The notes under the pieces were generated by a model that saw only the letters and a list, made by a program, of their open reading frames with translations, was not told where the DNA came from and did not search any database. A stretch of DNA of 64,000 nucleotides from contig OY292275.1 of assembly GCA_958496175.1 (NCBI GenBank), forward strand, positions 56,869,701 to 56,933,700, given 5' to 3'. The translations under genes and the position numbers were made by a program. This DNA is from Sisyra terminalis. Its lineage: Eukaryota; Arthropoda; Insecta; Neuroptera; Sisyridae. Below are positions 23,651 through 35,600 of this stretch, piece by piece (within the stretch, counting starts at the first letter, position 1; each line of letters begins with the position of its first letter).

Positions 23651-26600
23651 TTGAAAAAGAAGACTTTTAACTATAAGTTTCACAAAAAACTCAAATCTGC
23701 TAATTATAGACCGTTTTTAATCTAAAATTATAAAAGATTTATTTAGGATCCAAACACGTAAGAAACGCAAATATTTTAAGAGATTCAGTAAGTCAAGGGG
23801 TTTTCTTACAATAATACACAAATCATATCGCCAATGTCTTACAAAACATCCCGACGAAATTTTCACATAAAGAATTTTCACAGAAAAAAAATACACGAGA
23901 CTATAGCGTAACGGTATACTTAAATACTTATATATTTCACCTAAGTCATCATGCAAAACAGTGCTCAAGTTGAAAAAGCTCAAATCGAAGCTTTTCTCAA
24001 TTAATAGATTCTTCAAGAGAAATAAAAATTGTGCCAATAATTGATGCTTTTTTGTAACTCGAGAGATTTGAAAGAAAAAAAAAATAAAACATGTTTTCTA
24101 AGAAAACTCCGTTTAAAAAAAATAGCCCAATTGTAAATTTTACTATTTTGGAAATGCTCTAAATTAAACTTTTTCTTTAAACGGTATTTTCACGGAAAAT
24201 ATGCGAAAGACAAAATCTTTTTTTTCCAATCTCTTGAACCATAATATCAACAAATTATGTAAAAAATCGAAATTTTAATATTTACATATACAAAAGCACT
24301 GAACTTCAACTTAGCATTACAAAGGGTTTTGTTTTGGAAGATATGTGAGCAACACATTTTTTTTCTTTTAAGACAAATTTCGCATTTATTTTCAACAAAT
24401 TCCGAAAGTACAATGCAACATTAATGGACTTTTGGACTCAAGCATTCCTTGACACTATATTTTACCAGGTCATTCCATAAATTAATATTTAAAAAGAAAT
24501 AATTTAACCATCAACCAACAAAATAATAACCTATCCAAAATGAACCACTTAATTAAGCGAGTTGAATGATATCAATGATAGCGCACATCTAAACATATAT
24601 ATGTAGAATAAAGAATTTAATTATAAGTTGTAAGTTTCATAAAATTTTGTTAGAGATATTTTGAAGTTATTTTATTTATTTTTAATAAGAAAAATTGAGG
24701 ATAACCTTGGTGGTTCTCCGAATCGTGGCAAAAGAATTATAGATAGAGGAAGACTCTTTTCCAATTATGAATAAAAGTCTTATTACTTTTCTTATCGTTA
24801 AGAATTGGTTAAAAATTTTAAGCAAAAACGATTAAAATATTTCTTAAAAACAATAATAAATTCATCAATTTTATGTAATTCTTTCCGATGTTTTGACTGG
24901 GTTCATTTTGTTGACGTCTTTTTTTATATTTGGCAACAGTTTTATGCAATGTTTTAGTTCCAAAATCTATTAAATAAATAAAAGGTGTTTATCATAATTT
25001 GATAGCCTTACGCAGTTAAAGTTTAACAGGAAATGCAAATAAAATGTGGGTGGAAAATATTTTTTAATTTCGCATACCTTTTAGCTGAATATGTGCGCAG
25101 GTGTAACATGTGTGCGAATATCTATTTGGTAATACGCAATGCAGTAGAGGAAAGCTTTATGAGAACAAACGGAAATTCGCAGTGGAGCATCTGAGGCAAC
25201 ATTAATTCAAACCAAAAGACAAGTTCAAATGAAATTATTTATAAGATATTTGTATTTAGGTTGAATTCAAAATTAGGTGAAGGCACCAACATTCGTTGGT
25301 AGATACTTATACAAACATAATGTTTTCTTATATGCTTTGCCATACTTCTGAGCTTTGATGCTTTTTGTACCAAAAAATAAATGCTTAGTTGATCTTGAGT
25401 TGAAAATATGTTTGAGGAATCTTCAATGTTATATTTATTCCTATGTGACAAATATTATCACGTTAATCTATTTGATATTTCAAACGTCTAACAAAATGAA
25501 CAAAAAAATTTTATTTCTATAAATCAGCTTCATGAAATCAAAGTTTCAAAAACTGTATTTAGTCGAGGATTTTATACTTGTATAAGACCTTTTTTTCAAG
25601 GAAAAACGCCTAAAGTCATGTTGGCCAACGAACAATCGAATGGAACAAAGAAATTTATTTACCCAGTCTGAAAAACTCGTTTAAAAAGCATAAGAAAATA
25701 GTATGAAAAGGGAAAACTGTAAAAATGAAAATGTCGAAATAAGAAATAAAGGAAAAAAATTGACATCGAAATGAAAAAAGGAAAATAAAGGGAAGAGCTT
25801 AGTGCAGAATATTATTATATTTTGTCTAGCTTTTGAGAGGAAAAAATTGGAGAGATGAGGGTTAAGGAAAATAATGGAAAGGTCAAAAGAAAATTAAAAT
25901 ATAAGTGAAACTTTTTATCATCAACTGAATCGTTGTTGTTTGAAGATATTTCATAAGTTTAATAAATAATTAATTGTTCATGTAGCCCTAAAGTTCAAGA
26001 TGTTTATTTCTTTCTTTGACAAACTATTGAAATTTTTGAATGAGAAAGCTCCAAAAACAGAAGCTTAATTCAACCAGAATTATAATGGAAACTTTTCAGT
26101 TTTAAGGGTTGATTGTTTATCCAATTATGACCATGAAAGAAGGAAGTTCAATTTATAAAACGACTAAAGGACTGCCTTAAATTTTGTTCTTCTAATTATT
26201 TTAAAGCAGCATAAAGAACCCCATATGTCTTTCGAGCTGCAAGAAGCCATAAAGCGAGACAAAGGTCATGATGACGATCCACTCGTCTAATGGAAATACA
26301 TTACAACTCCGACAACTGTTAAATTAATGGAGACGGCATGTAATAAAAGTTTTGGCAATGAATGAAATCAGACCGTTAAAACACAGTTCGAATTTCACCT
26401 CAAGTCAAGAAAACGAGCCCCCGCTATGGGGGAGGGAAAATGAACGAGCAACATCTAATCTTCTAACAAGAAAGGTTTAATCAGTGGCGCAGAAAGGATC
26501 GGAACTATTTTATAGCTCATGGAAACCAATTTTCACAATCGTCTTTTTACACGTCAATAAAATTTGTTAAAAAAGACTGCTGAATAAAATTGATTTCGAA

Positions 26601-26698
26601 AATAATTCACCCGGCGTGGCGTTAACGAGATGATGCCCGAAATTGAAATGCATAGTGCGATAAATTTGTAGATTGATCAGAGCTTTTATTTATTGAGG
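23651..26698. other. Gene-free stretch
   Basis: No recognisable gene. A 106-codon open frame on the minus strand (24037-23717) lies just beyond the LINE remnant, but it is AT-driven and shows no motif. The part at 26200-26480 is less AT-skewed and unassigned. Confidence 0.4.
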
Positions 26699-26706
26699 AT
26701 ATAGAT

Positions 26707-27976
26707 TAGACTGGGCCAAAAAAATCGACTATTTTTGCTTTGAAAAGTATATTGAAAATATTGTTCAAGGTGACAAAAAAATATTGGGAAGGTTTAAGCC
26801 CTTAATAATAAAATTAAGATGTCTACCATCTTTAATTTCGATTTTTTATTTGTGCTTTGATTTTTGCGTCAATGCTGTCAAACTATCAAGGTAAAAAAAA
26901 TTAATCTGCACATATATTTATAGAAAATTAAATTCCCTACAAAAAACGTTTCTTTAAAAATTTTTACCATTTTATTAGACACGCCGTTTCCGAATAATCA
27001 AGCTTTAAACATGGACATAATTTTTAGATTTCTTTTCTTTATTTTGGAATTTTGTAACTAACGAACAAATAAATATATAGAAATGAACAATATAGATTCG
27101 TGAAGGGAATTTAATGTTCAACAAAAAAGGTCTCTTCACGTTTTTACATTAAATCACTTTTTTAAAAGTTGTTTACAATTAAAGTTGAAGGAATAATTGA
27201 ATTATTGTTTTTTTCGTTGTTGGACCAATTTTGAATGAATGATTTTATGTAAAAACGTTAAGAGACCTTTTTGTAGAGCATTAAATCCACTTCAAGGATC
27301 TATATTGTTCATTTCTATTTGTTCGTTAATTTATTTGTTCGTTAGTTACAAAATTTCAAAATAAAGAAGATAAATCTAAAAATTATATCAATGTTTAAAG
27401 GTGGATCACCGTCAGAAAAAAAAATCGATTGTTTTTTTCTTTCCATAAATGTCTTCTTATAACATTCAAGAATAACGTGTTAAAAGGATTGGAATAGCTG
27501 ACTAATATATTTTCACTGATAAAAATTGAATAAATTGATAATAACATAAAAAAATATCTTAAAAAAACTTTAAATGCGTTTTTCTAGAAATCAACTTTTT
27601 AAAACTTGGAGACAAGATTTCTCGGAAATTATCCCATGGATTGACTTGAAACTGGAGAGTGTTATAGTTCAACACGTCTTCTTGGTACTGAACCTCTGAA
27701 ATTGGCCAAACCTCCCCCCCATCAAAGTGGGAAAGGGGGAAAGGTCCAAAAAAAGTCGTTTTTTTTTATGTGCAGATGATTTTTTTTTACCTTGATAGTT
27801 TGACAGCATTGATGCAAAAATCAAAGCACAAATAAAAAATCTAAATTAAAGATGATAGACCACTTAATATTAGTATTAAGGGCTCAAACCTTCCGGATAT
27901 TTTTTTTTGTCACCTTGAACAATATTTTCGATATACTTTTCAAAAAAAATATGCTTGATTTTTTTGGTTCAATCTA
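26707..27976. mobile_element. 1270-bp long-TIR element with 8-bp target duplication
   Basis: The terminal inverted repeats are about 220 bp (26707-26925 and about 27758-27976). They begin TAGACTGGGCC on the left and TAGATTGAACC on the complement of the right end. The flanks are ATATAGAT (26699-26706) and ATATAGAT (27977-27984), an exact 8-bp target duplication. A second, independent palindrome sits inside (about 27004-27167 inverted to 27236-27402), sharing AAAAAGGTCTCTT/AAGAGACCTTTTT and ATGAACAATATAGAT. No transposase is visible. An 8-bp duplication fits hAT, P or Merlin-type insertion, but no family can be named. Confidence 0.8.
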
Positions 27977-27984
27977 ATATAGAT

Positions 27985-30900
27985 AGTAGTTGTATACTCG
28001 AAGAGCATAGCTATTGTAAAAAGCTTTGCGTAGTTGAAGAGATTCAAAAATAAAATCAACAATAATTGATTTTAGCAAAAGAAAAATGAGACATAACTTT
28101 TATTTTTCTGGTATATGTGATAAGCAATTTTCCAATAATTTTCCCAAATATTAATCGCAAATATTTATTCTTTGCTCAAGTTTCAATTTGCCATCAAAGT
28201 ATTGTTTTCAAAGATAACAAAGCCGATGTGAAAAGAGAAAATAAAATTGTTGAAAACGAAATGCAAAGTTGACATATAATTTAAAAAGCTATTTTTCAAT
28301 TATGGTAAATGTTATGTTGACGAATTTATGTAACAATCATAGAAAAATAGTTCACCACATATATGCTCACCCTTTTGTTTTCGGGAATTAATGCTCTATC
28401 TTTTGAACAGAGCATAAAACTTGGACAAACAAAACAAGATGTGTGAACACTGAAAAGCTTTCCATGTCAAAAATATATTCTTATTACATAATAATATAAA
28501 GTAACTAAAACCTCGGGAGGATCTGCACAGAGTGATGTTTACCATTTTCTGCTTTAGTGCTCTGAAATATTTTCAATGCTATTTACATTGAATAAGTAAT
28601 GTTGAGACAGTAAATGTATTATTTATATATACATGTATGTGTGGGGGAGGGAAGGTGGCGTTTGAAAAAAATATATCCTACATATGTGAATGATATAGCT
28701 TTGCCAGTGACGCGAGCTTTGATGTATGACATATTAATATTTTATTAACCGACGACGAGCGCCTGAAATTATTGAAATTTCTTGTTCCACGATGTGCGAA
28801 TTTACATTTATTACACGAATCTAATGCATTTTTTTCCGTTTTTGTTTTATTTTTTGTCGAGAAGCTTTCATGAAACTAAAACAGATGAACAAATTGAATC
28901 TTTGGTTTTCTCTTGATACCAAATAAAAATATTTTGTTAAAGTAAAAATATTGAAATATTATAACTCGAATATATTCATCAAGAGTTCCAATTTAAAAAA
29001 AAAAACAATGAAACTTTAAAATTAGAGTAGCTGGTACTTCTATTAAAAATATAGAAAAAAAAAAATTCTCTCATTTTTAAAAATTCTTAACCTTGATAAA
29101 TTGGTGATATAAAAAGTAATATTATACCCACATTATTATACGGGAAGAATTTTCTATGAAATTTAAGCCGGTTTGTTTTGTCTTTTTGAGGGTTGTATTT
29201 AAACTAAACTTAATACCAACTTATCATTTTTATTTGAAAAAAAAACTCTTTTAACTAATTTAAATAAATATAAAGGCCAGACGGTTGGAAGTAAAACACG
29301 ACTCTAGGTTTCGATACTAAAACAACTAATTAAACGTAATTCTGGTTTCATCTATTCAGTTCCGGTAATTTAAGTGCCAATGATGTGTTTTGTTCTGAAA
29401 GACATATTGTTTTGTATAAAAATATCTTACCAAAAATCAAAATTAGCAGATTTGAATGTTATCAAAGTACAGCCACAGAGCTGATAATTATTCTAAAATG
29501 TTCTTCATTTGATACTCAAAAGCTTATTTCAGACCTTTTTTGCTCTAAATTGGACCAATTGTGCATAAAAATTAAGTAGCCAAGCGATAAAAGCCATGTT
29601 ATCCTTAATCAGAACAATTCCTGATTTTCAATAGTCTTAATAAGCTACCTTAAGTTCTGAAAATTTCACAAAGAGGTTTTTATCCATTCAACTTTTGGTT
29701 TGGATATTAGGATGGTCCTTGATAGGGGTGTTTTCGAATTTCTTTGCTCCCAGGGGCTTAAATGCTTCGAAATTGATTAAAAAAAATCCCTGAAAATTTG
29801 AGCTCTTATTATTAACTTTAAAAAAGTTCGCTTTCCAACTTAAGTTTTTTATGGAAATAATGTGGGAAAAATTTAATTTGTTCTTTAGAATTTTATAATT
29901 CAGCCACAAATAAATCGAAAGTTACTAATCGCGTCATGTTTATTGTAAATTTAATGCTCTACAAAAAAGAGTTCTTATGGTTTTTCGCTAAATCTATTGG
30001 CTTCAGAGTTATTCGAGTTCAAAGTTTAATTATTATATAATTATTAATATTAGCAACTATAACTATTAAGTTAATACTTATTTTTACGACATGTATCAAA
30101 TTTCTTATGCAAAATTAATAGCTTCATAGCTTCATAAATTATACAAAAAAACATTATTTTAAAAAAATAAATTATAACCAAGATATTGGCTTTTTCCACT
30201 CTGAAATTAATTGTTTATGATATAAAAATAAAACCACATAAAACAAAATAAAACATGAAATAAAATAAAAATCACTTCCGCGCTTAATGTAAATGCTCTT
30301 GTATAACTTGAATATGTATATGGTAGATGGCATTAAAGCTGCGAGGTGGCATTCTTAAAATTTCAAATTTTCAATAATCAAAACAAATGAACATCGTGAA
30401 ATCTTGTAATCTCATTGGCTAATAGCCCCACGTACATTGACGTGTGTGTGTTTTGTCATCAGGTATCAGTGCATTGATTGAGTTATTCATACTTGATTTA
30501 TTTTTAATTGAATAATTTCGTTTGATTTAATGCTAAAAATTATCTTAGTGATAAATTAAATAGTGCTTAATTAATCAAGATAACAATTCTTTTATCCAAG
30601 TAAGTCAATTTTAGCCATTAAATTTGGAAAGTTGGAAATAAAAGTGCATACGAAAGTTTCAATTTATAATTAAGATATCTTGGAGATTTTTGTTGAAAAT
30701 AAAACTTATTTTTCCATTATAAATGATCTATAAATCTTTTTTGATCAATGATTAACAATCATTTGTTTCCTATATTTTTTTTTTCTAAAGTTTACTTTTG
30801 AGAATCTTTATGAAGTATGATTCGATCTTTTTAGCATTGAAGCTCAGAAGATTCATTTGAAATTTTGTTAAAGCTTTAGTTATAAATGCATTGCCTTTAA

Positions 30901-31615
30901 AGATAGCTGAATTATTTAGCAAAGATTATAACTTTCTCTTATTTTTTTTTATACGACGAATAAAACTATATAAAATATAACTACTACCTTATGTTTTTCG
31001 TGACCAATATTTTGTCCATATTATTTTATTTGGTTTGCTTGATAATTCCTTTTATTTTTGACCAACATTTTCTTTTGTATGATATATAATTTTTAAAACT
31101 TTATCTGGATTAATTGGTCGTGTATGAGCTTTGGATTGAAAAATCTGCTTCTTTTAAATATTCTTGTGTTTATTACTGATAATCTGTAATCTTTTATCCA
31201 TCAATTATATCTATTTAATATAGGATAGTTACTGCTTTAATCCTATCCATTTTTATCCTGACGCTTTAATAAACTTTATCCTTGTGCTATTCTAGAAATC
31301 CTCTTGGTTGTATTTAAATATAATTAAATTCATTATTTCTAATTGTCATAATTTAAATAAAAAATATTTTTCCCCAAATGAAAAATGTTAGTTAAAAACA
31401 TATTTATTTTAATTTTGTTATAAAATTATTTTCCATCGTCTTATACTTTCATATATTTTTTCATAATCTAAGATTATTTCGAATTGATTAATCCTGTAAA
31501 TAAAATCAATTTTCTCCACGGGTTTTTAGTTCACAGTTGTTCACAAAGTTGCTTTTTAATATCAACAACCACCGGAAGGTCTTTGTCTTAATTTGGTGAT
31601 CAAAAAAATCATTAT
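27985..31615. other. Gene-free stretch
   Basis: I see nothing recognisable. The 65-codon frame at 29385-29579 and the minus-strand frame at 29909-29688 lack motifs. Composition is AT-rich throughout, with a G-rich spot (GTGGGGGAGGGAAGG) near 28640. Confidence 0.45.
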
Positions 31616-31620
31616 ATCCA

Positions 31621-32355
31621 CTTGACAATACTTTTATCCGATTCTTAGTTCTCCTGTATTATAGATGATTGTTTTTATAATCAAAATCTAAATCATTATA
31701 CTTTATTGGTCCATTATAGGTTTTATTTCGTAAACCTCGTTTAGGGATCAAAAGCTTTGATTAGTTTGAAATCTCAAAAAGTCTGGGTAGTTGCAGATAG
31801 AAAATTTTCATGCAATAAATACGTTAATTATCGCATTACTATCAGGGATTTAAAATTAGTTCCTTGAATTATTTGTGGCGGATTTTTCTTCGATTTATTT
31901 ACTTGAAGTTGAGGGAATTTGACTTCCTCGAAGTTTTGTATCCTTATAGTTAACCTAATGTCCAAACTTTTGTTTTCGGAAGGTAATCTATATGCTATCA
32001 ACTTGATAATATTTTTATCCGATTCCAAGTTCTCATGTATTAAAGATGATTGTTTTTATAGGCAAAAACTAAATCATTATACTTTATTTGTCCATGATAG
32101 GTTTTTCTTCATAAACCTCCTTCAGAGATTTTTAAGTTTCTAGTTTGAAGTGTCAAGAAGTCTAGATACTGGCAGGTAGAAAATTTTCATGCAAATTATA
32201 TGCTACTTATTGCACTATTATTAGGGATATACAATTTCTTCCTTGAATTATTCGTGGTCAATTTTTCTTCGTACTATTTACTTTAAGTTGGGGGAATTTG
32301 ACTTCCTCGAAGTTTTGTATCCTTATAGTTCAGAAAGTAATCTATATGCTTTTAA
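31621..32355. repeat. Two-unit tandem duplication, period about 380 bp
   Basis: The units start at about 31621 (CTTGACAATACTTTTATCCG) and 32002 (CTTGATAATATTTTTATCCG). They share ATAGATGATTG versus AAAGATGATTG, GAAAATTTTCATGCAA and GAATTTGACTTCCTCGAAG. They remain collinear throughout with moderate divergence. No conserved reading frame is shared. Confidence 0.8.
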
Positions 32356-33285
32356 ATATTGTTGATTTTTCCACTTCATGAAAATCATAAATCACAAAAC
32401 TATCTGTTTTTTAAGGTACGAGTTATTGAAAGCTTTAATTTTTTTTTTTTCATATTTTTCAAAAACTTTAAAAATGAAATCTACTAAAAATCCATAAAAT
32501 AACTTCAATGATTAATTTTTAAACAACTTTATTGAATTTTCCTTTAATAATTTCAAGTTTTTCTAATGTAAATATCAATTAAAATGAAACATTTAGTTGA
32601 TAAATTTAATGCAAATATATATTGAAAATCTCATAAACTCTTGCACGGATATTAATTGTAACAGTAATTACAAGAGATATGACCGACAACGAACATAAAC
32701 TAAATATACTCGCAGCATATAAAACACACGAGTATTTATAATAAAATTAAGATTATATGTTTGGAACGGTTTACACGCAACAAGTTGTGAAATATTCCTC
32801 CATATACCTCTGTACACTAACAAAGGTTAATTTTACGGCGGTATTAAGCCATATATGCATGTGTAATCATTTTATATACCAACAATGAATCGACATTCTC
32901 CATCGTTATACCTTTTATAATTAGTTTAGATCCCAAAACTCATTTCTCACTCTGATTCATATGATAACAAAAACTAAATTATCATCGTTAGAATGTTAAA
33001 AAAAACATAAAATAAAAAAGAATAGTTGAGAGGTATTTACTGTAATTGTCGTACAAGTTAAAAGGACATTTGTTGGTGGGCTTTTCAAGAAAATCAAACA
33101 GATGAAAAATAAAAGCATTGCAAACATTATCTTAATTCAAGTGTAATAATGGATCGCAAATAAAGGAGGGAATCAATCGTTTTAATAAAATTGGAAAGAA
33201 AAGTTTTCTTTTTTTTTTTTTTTGATGTAAGTAATTGGAATAACTATCAACAATAAAAGGGATGAATAAAGAAGGTTTTATATCA
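32356..33285. other. AT-rich gene-free DNA
   Basis: Nothing recognised. It contains a poly-T run near 33210. Confidence 0.45.
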
Positions 33286-33287
33286 AG

Positions 33288-33560
33288 GTTCTGGTGGCGA
33301 CGTCACGGACCATTGTCCCGTGCCGGGATGTTACACTAGAAGCAATCGTGTATAGTGCTAAGCGATTCATCCATCAAGGTGCGGAGGAGGCAGTTAGGGG
33401 AGATGGGGATATCCCGATGGGTTCGTACATATGTTCCCGATGGGGATACTGGCCTGAGAGGCTCCAAAGGCAGTAGTGGCAAATCTAGCGCCACGACACA
33501 ATCAGGATAATGGCGCGCAGGTGCTATCGAAAACAATGACTCTAAATCACGACATGTTTA
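33288..33560. other. GC-rich island of unknown origin
   Basis: About 270 bp are near 50% GC in otherwise strongly AT-rich sequence, with abrupt edges. Frames of 60-66 codons are open on both strands and contain no motif that I recognise. It could be a mobile-element 5' region or transferred sequence. No rRNA or tRNA signature is visible. Confidence 0.4.
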
Positions 33561-33964
33561 ACGTCTACCACCTGAGATATCTCTAAAGTTACGTCATTAC
33601 ACAATGCCGCTTTCTTACGCTAATAATTTATACAGGTTTAAGAAAATTGAACAAGTCACTATTGTCGAGAAAATAAATATGGAGACCCAACCATTTACAC
33701 TACTGCCACCAACGTTGTATTTCTTTATTAAAGATAAGCACCAAATATTTAATTTTGGTAGTTTTAAATTGATAAATTATTCTTTGAAGTCTCAAAAATA
33801 AACCTTTTTTATGACCTCCGCCAATGTTTATGAGTCAATAAACCACATAAAAATCGACAATATGTATTCAATTTTGGCTAAAGTTTTAAAGCAAATTGTA
33901 ATTATGTTACCACTTAGGATAGATCGCAAGAAGATAGAGCAGAGATTGAAAATAAAATAGGGGA

Positions 33965-34498
33965 ACCGGTGGCGGAACGGGATACCTAAACTTTAATTAC
34001 AATTTACGAGAAGTGAAAAGAAACAATCTCATTGTTTTGAAATTTTTATACTTATTTAATTAATTCTCTACAAATAAAACAAGGTTTTATTGATTTAAAT
34101 TAATAATTAATATTCAAAAGTTAGGTTTCAAAAAAAAAATGGAAATTTCCCATTCTACCCCATCCCCTGGGGCACAATGGGAAATGAGTATGGGACGCAA
34201 TTGGATACTTCTTATTGACTTAGTTTGCAGATGAAGACATTGTCATCATCGTGTTTAGCCCAGGACATGCCAAATGTGCCCATTTTTGACAAATACTGCA
34301 GAAACACCAGCTTTCATTAGATTTGGTGTATAAATCCTGACAGTATAAGCAGATTACCTCTGCATCTTCCGACTTTTCTTATATATGGACTATCGGCTAG
34401 TTTTCCTTATATATGTACGCACTATCTGCTGATAAAATAAAAATGTCTATCTGAATGGGAAATACTATCTGAATTGTATATCCCATTCTGCTCCACCC
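33965..34498 (-). mobile_element. pogo-like DNA transposon remnant
   Basis: The minus strand (about 34385-34205) encodes CLYCQDLYTKSNESWCFC followed by CQKWAHLACPG, a PHD-like cysteine/histidine domain. It fits the pattern CxxCxxxY..S.e.WiqCxxCxxWaHxxC found at the C-terminus of many insect pogo/Tigger transposases. The flanks carry an inverted pair, GGTGGCGGAACGGGATA (about 33969) and TATCCCATTCTGCTCCACC (to 34498), consistent with terminal repeats. The DDE domain is missing, so this is an internally deleted copy. Boundaries are approximate. Confidence 0.5.
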
Positions 34499-34585
34499 AA
34501 AAGAATGAATAAATGTATTAGATTTTTAATGTATACAAAAAAGTTAAAACTTATTAAGATATCCAAGCGAAAAACAACTCTTTAC

Positions 34586-34660
34586 ATCAGGGGTCCCCAG
34601 CCTTTTTGCTCCAAAGAGCATATTCTAAGATATCCAGAAAGAACCAGCAGATAAAACAAT
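34586..34660 (+). repeat. Possible hAT terminal sequence
   Basis: CAGGGGTCCCCAGCC resembles the hAT terminal motif CAGNGGTCCCCAACC. I did not find the matching opposite end nearby, so this is an isolated end at best. Confidence 0.3.
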
Positions 34661-35084
34661 GATTGATTTAGTGTAGCAAAAATTCCGTTCAACAGCGAAG
34701 AGAATTAATTAACCAGAAAATTAAAAATCTCAAATTTCGAAAACGGTGGCTACGTTTTAAATGTAAAGTAAAGCATTATATAGATTGGAAACGTATATCA
34801 GAAGAAAACAAGTTTAAGATGAGCTTTGAATAAATGGACGGATTGAGCCATAACTGATAATTTTTGCTAAGTTTCACCGAAAGAAAGAATACGATGGCAA
34901 GAAAAAAAGATGAATAGATGGGTTAGATTTTTAGAGGAAAAGGATGCATAATTGATGGTGTAATAAGGAAACTGGGATAATAAGGAAATTTTGGACTTCC
35001 TTAAAAGTGGAATGAATATTTTCCTCTTCTTTTTCTTTTTCATTATCATGTCTTACCAACGAGAAGTGGGGTATGGAGCAGGAA

Positions 35085-35600
35085 AAACATAGCCTCATTT
35101 AGAAAACCAGAGTAATCTTTTCAAATATAAGAAAAATCTTTATAGATCGAATTTACCTCTGGAATTGCGGTTAAAAATAATCAAGTATTATATTCCCTAT
35201 ACCATAGTCTTATACACAATGGAAGGATGGATTTTTACCTAGAGATTAGAAGATAAAATTCTCGTTTTTGAAATGTGGATATATTGCCGAATTCTGAAGA
35301 TAGCCTGGAGAGATCATTTGCAAAATGAAAAAGTCCTAACGAAACATAATACCAAAAAAAGTCTTATGATGTCTATAAAGAAGAGAAAGTAACAATAATT
35401 CGGCCACATCATACATAACGACAAATATCTTTTACTCCAGCTTATTATTCGGAATCGGAATGAAGAAAAAAAAGCTCTGGGAAGAAGAAAGATATCTTGA
35501 GGGCTTTTCCACGCTGCTATTTCAAAAATCAAAACTGGCATGATGATCACCAATCTTCAACGTTAAAGGGGCACCAAATGAAGAAGAAGACGACGGAAAG
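35085..35600 (+). pseudogene. LINE ORF2 C-terminal fragment, copy 1
   Basis: The plus strand reads IPYTIVLYTMEGW, then FEMWIYCRILKIAWRDHLQNEKVL, then FGHIIHNDKYLLLQLI and GRRKIS. This fits the C-terminal region of non-LTR retrotransposon ORF2 (FEmW.yRRiLkIsW.dHv.NEeVL...lGHi.Rn.KY.LLqLIi.Gki...rgRRr.SWL). One in-frame stop and a frameshift break it. A more decayed copy of the same family is at 39930-40440. Confidence 0.7.

Noticed and set aside
26380..26410. tRNA B-box-like string AGTTCGAATTTC
   Set aside because: No A box, acceptor stem or anticodon arm at the right spacing.
31621..32355. CRISPR or satellite array
   Set aside because: Only two long diverged units exist, with no short repeat/spacer structure.
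33294..33536. GC-rich frames as a small gene
   Set aside because: Both strands are open and the openness is explained by composition. No homology is recognisable by eye.
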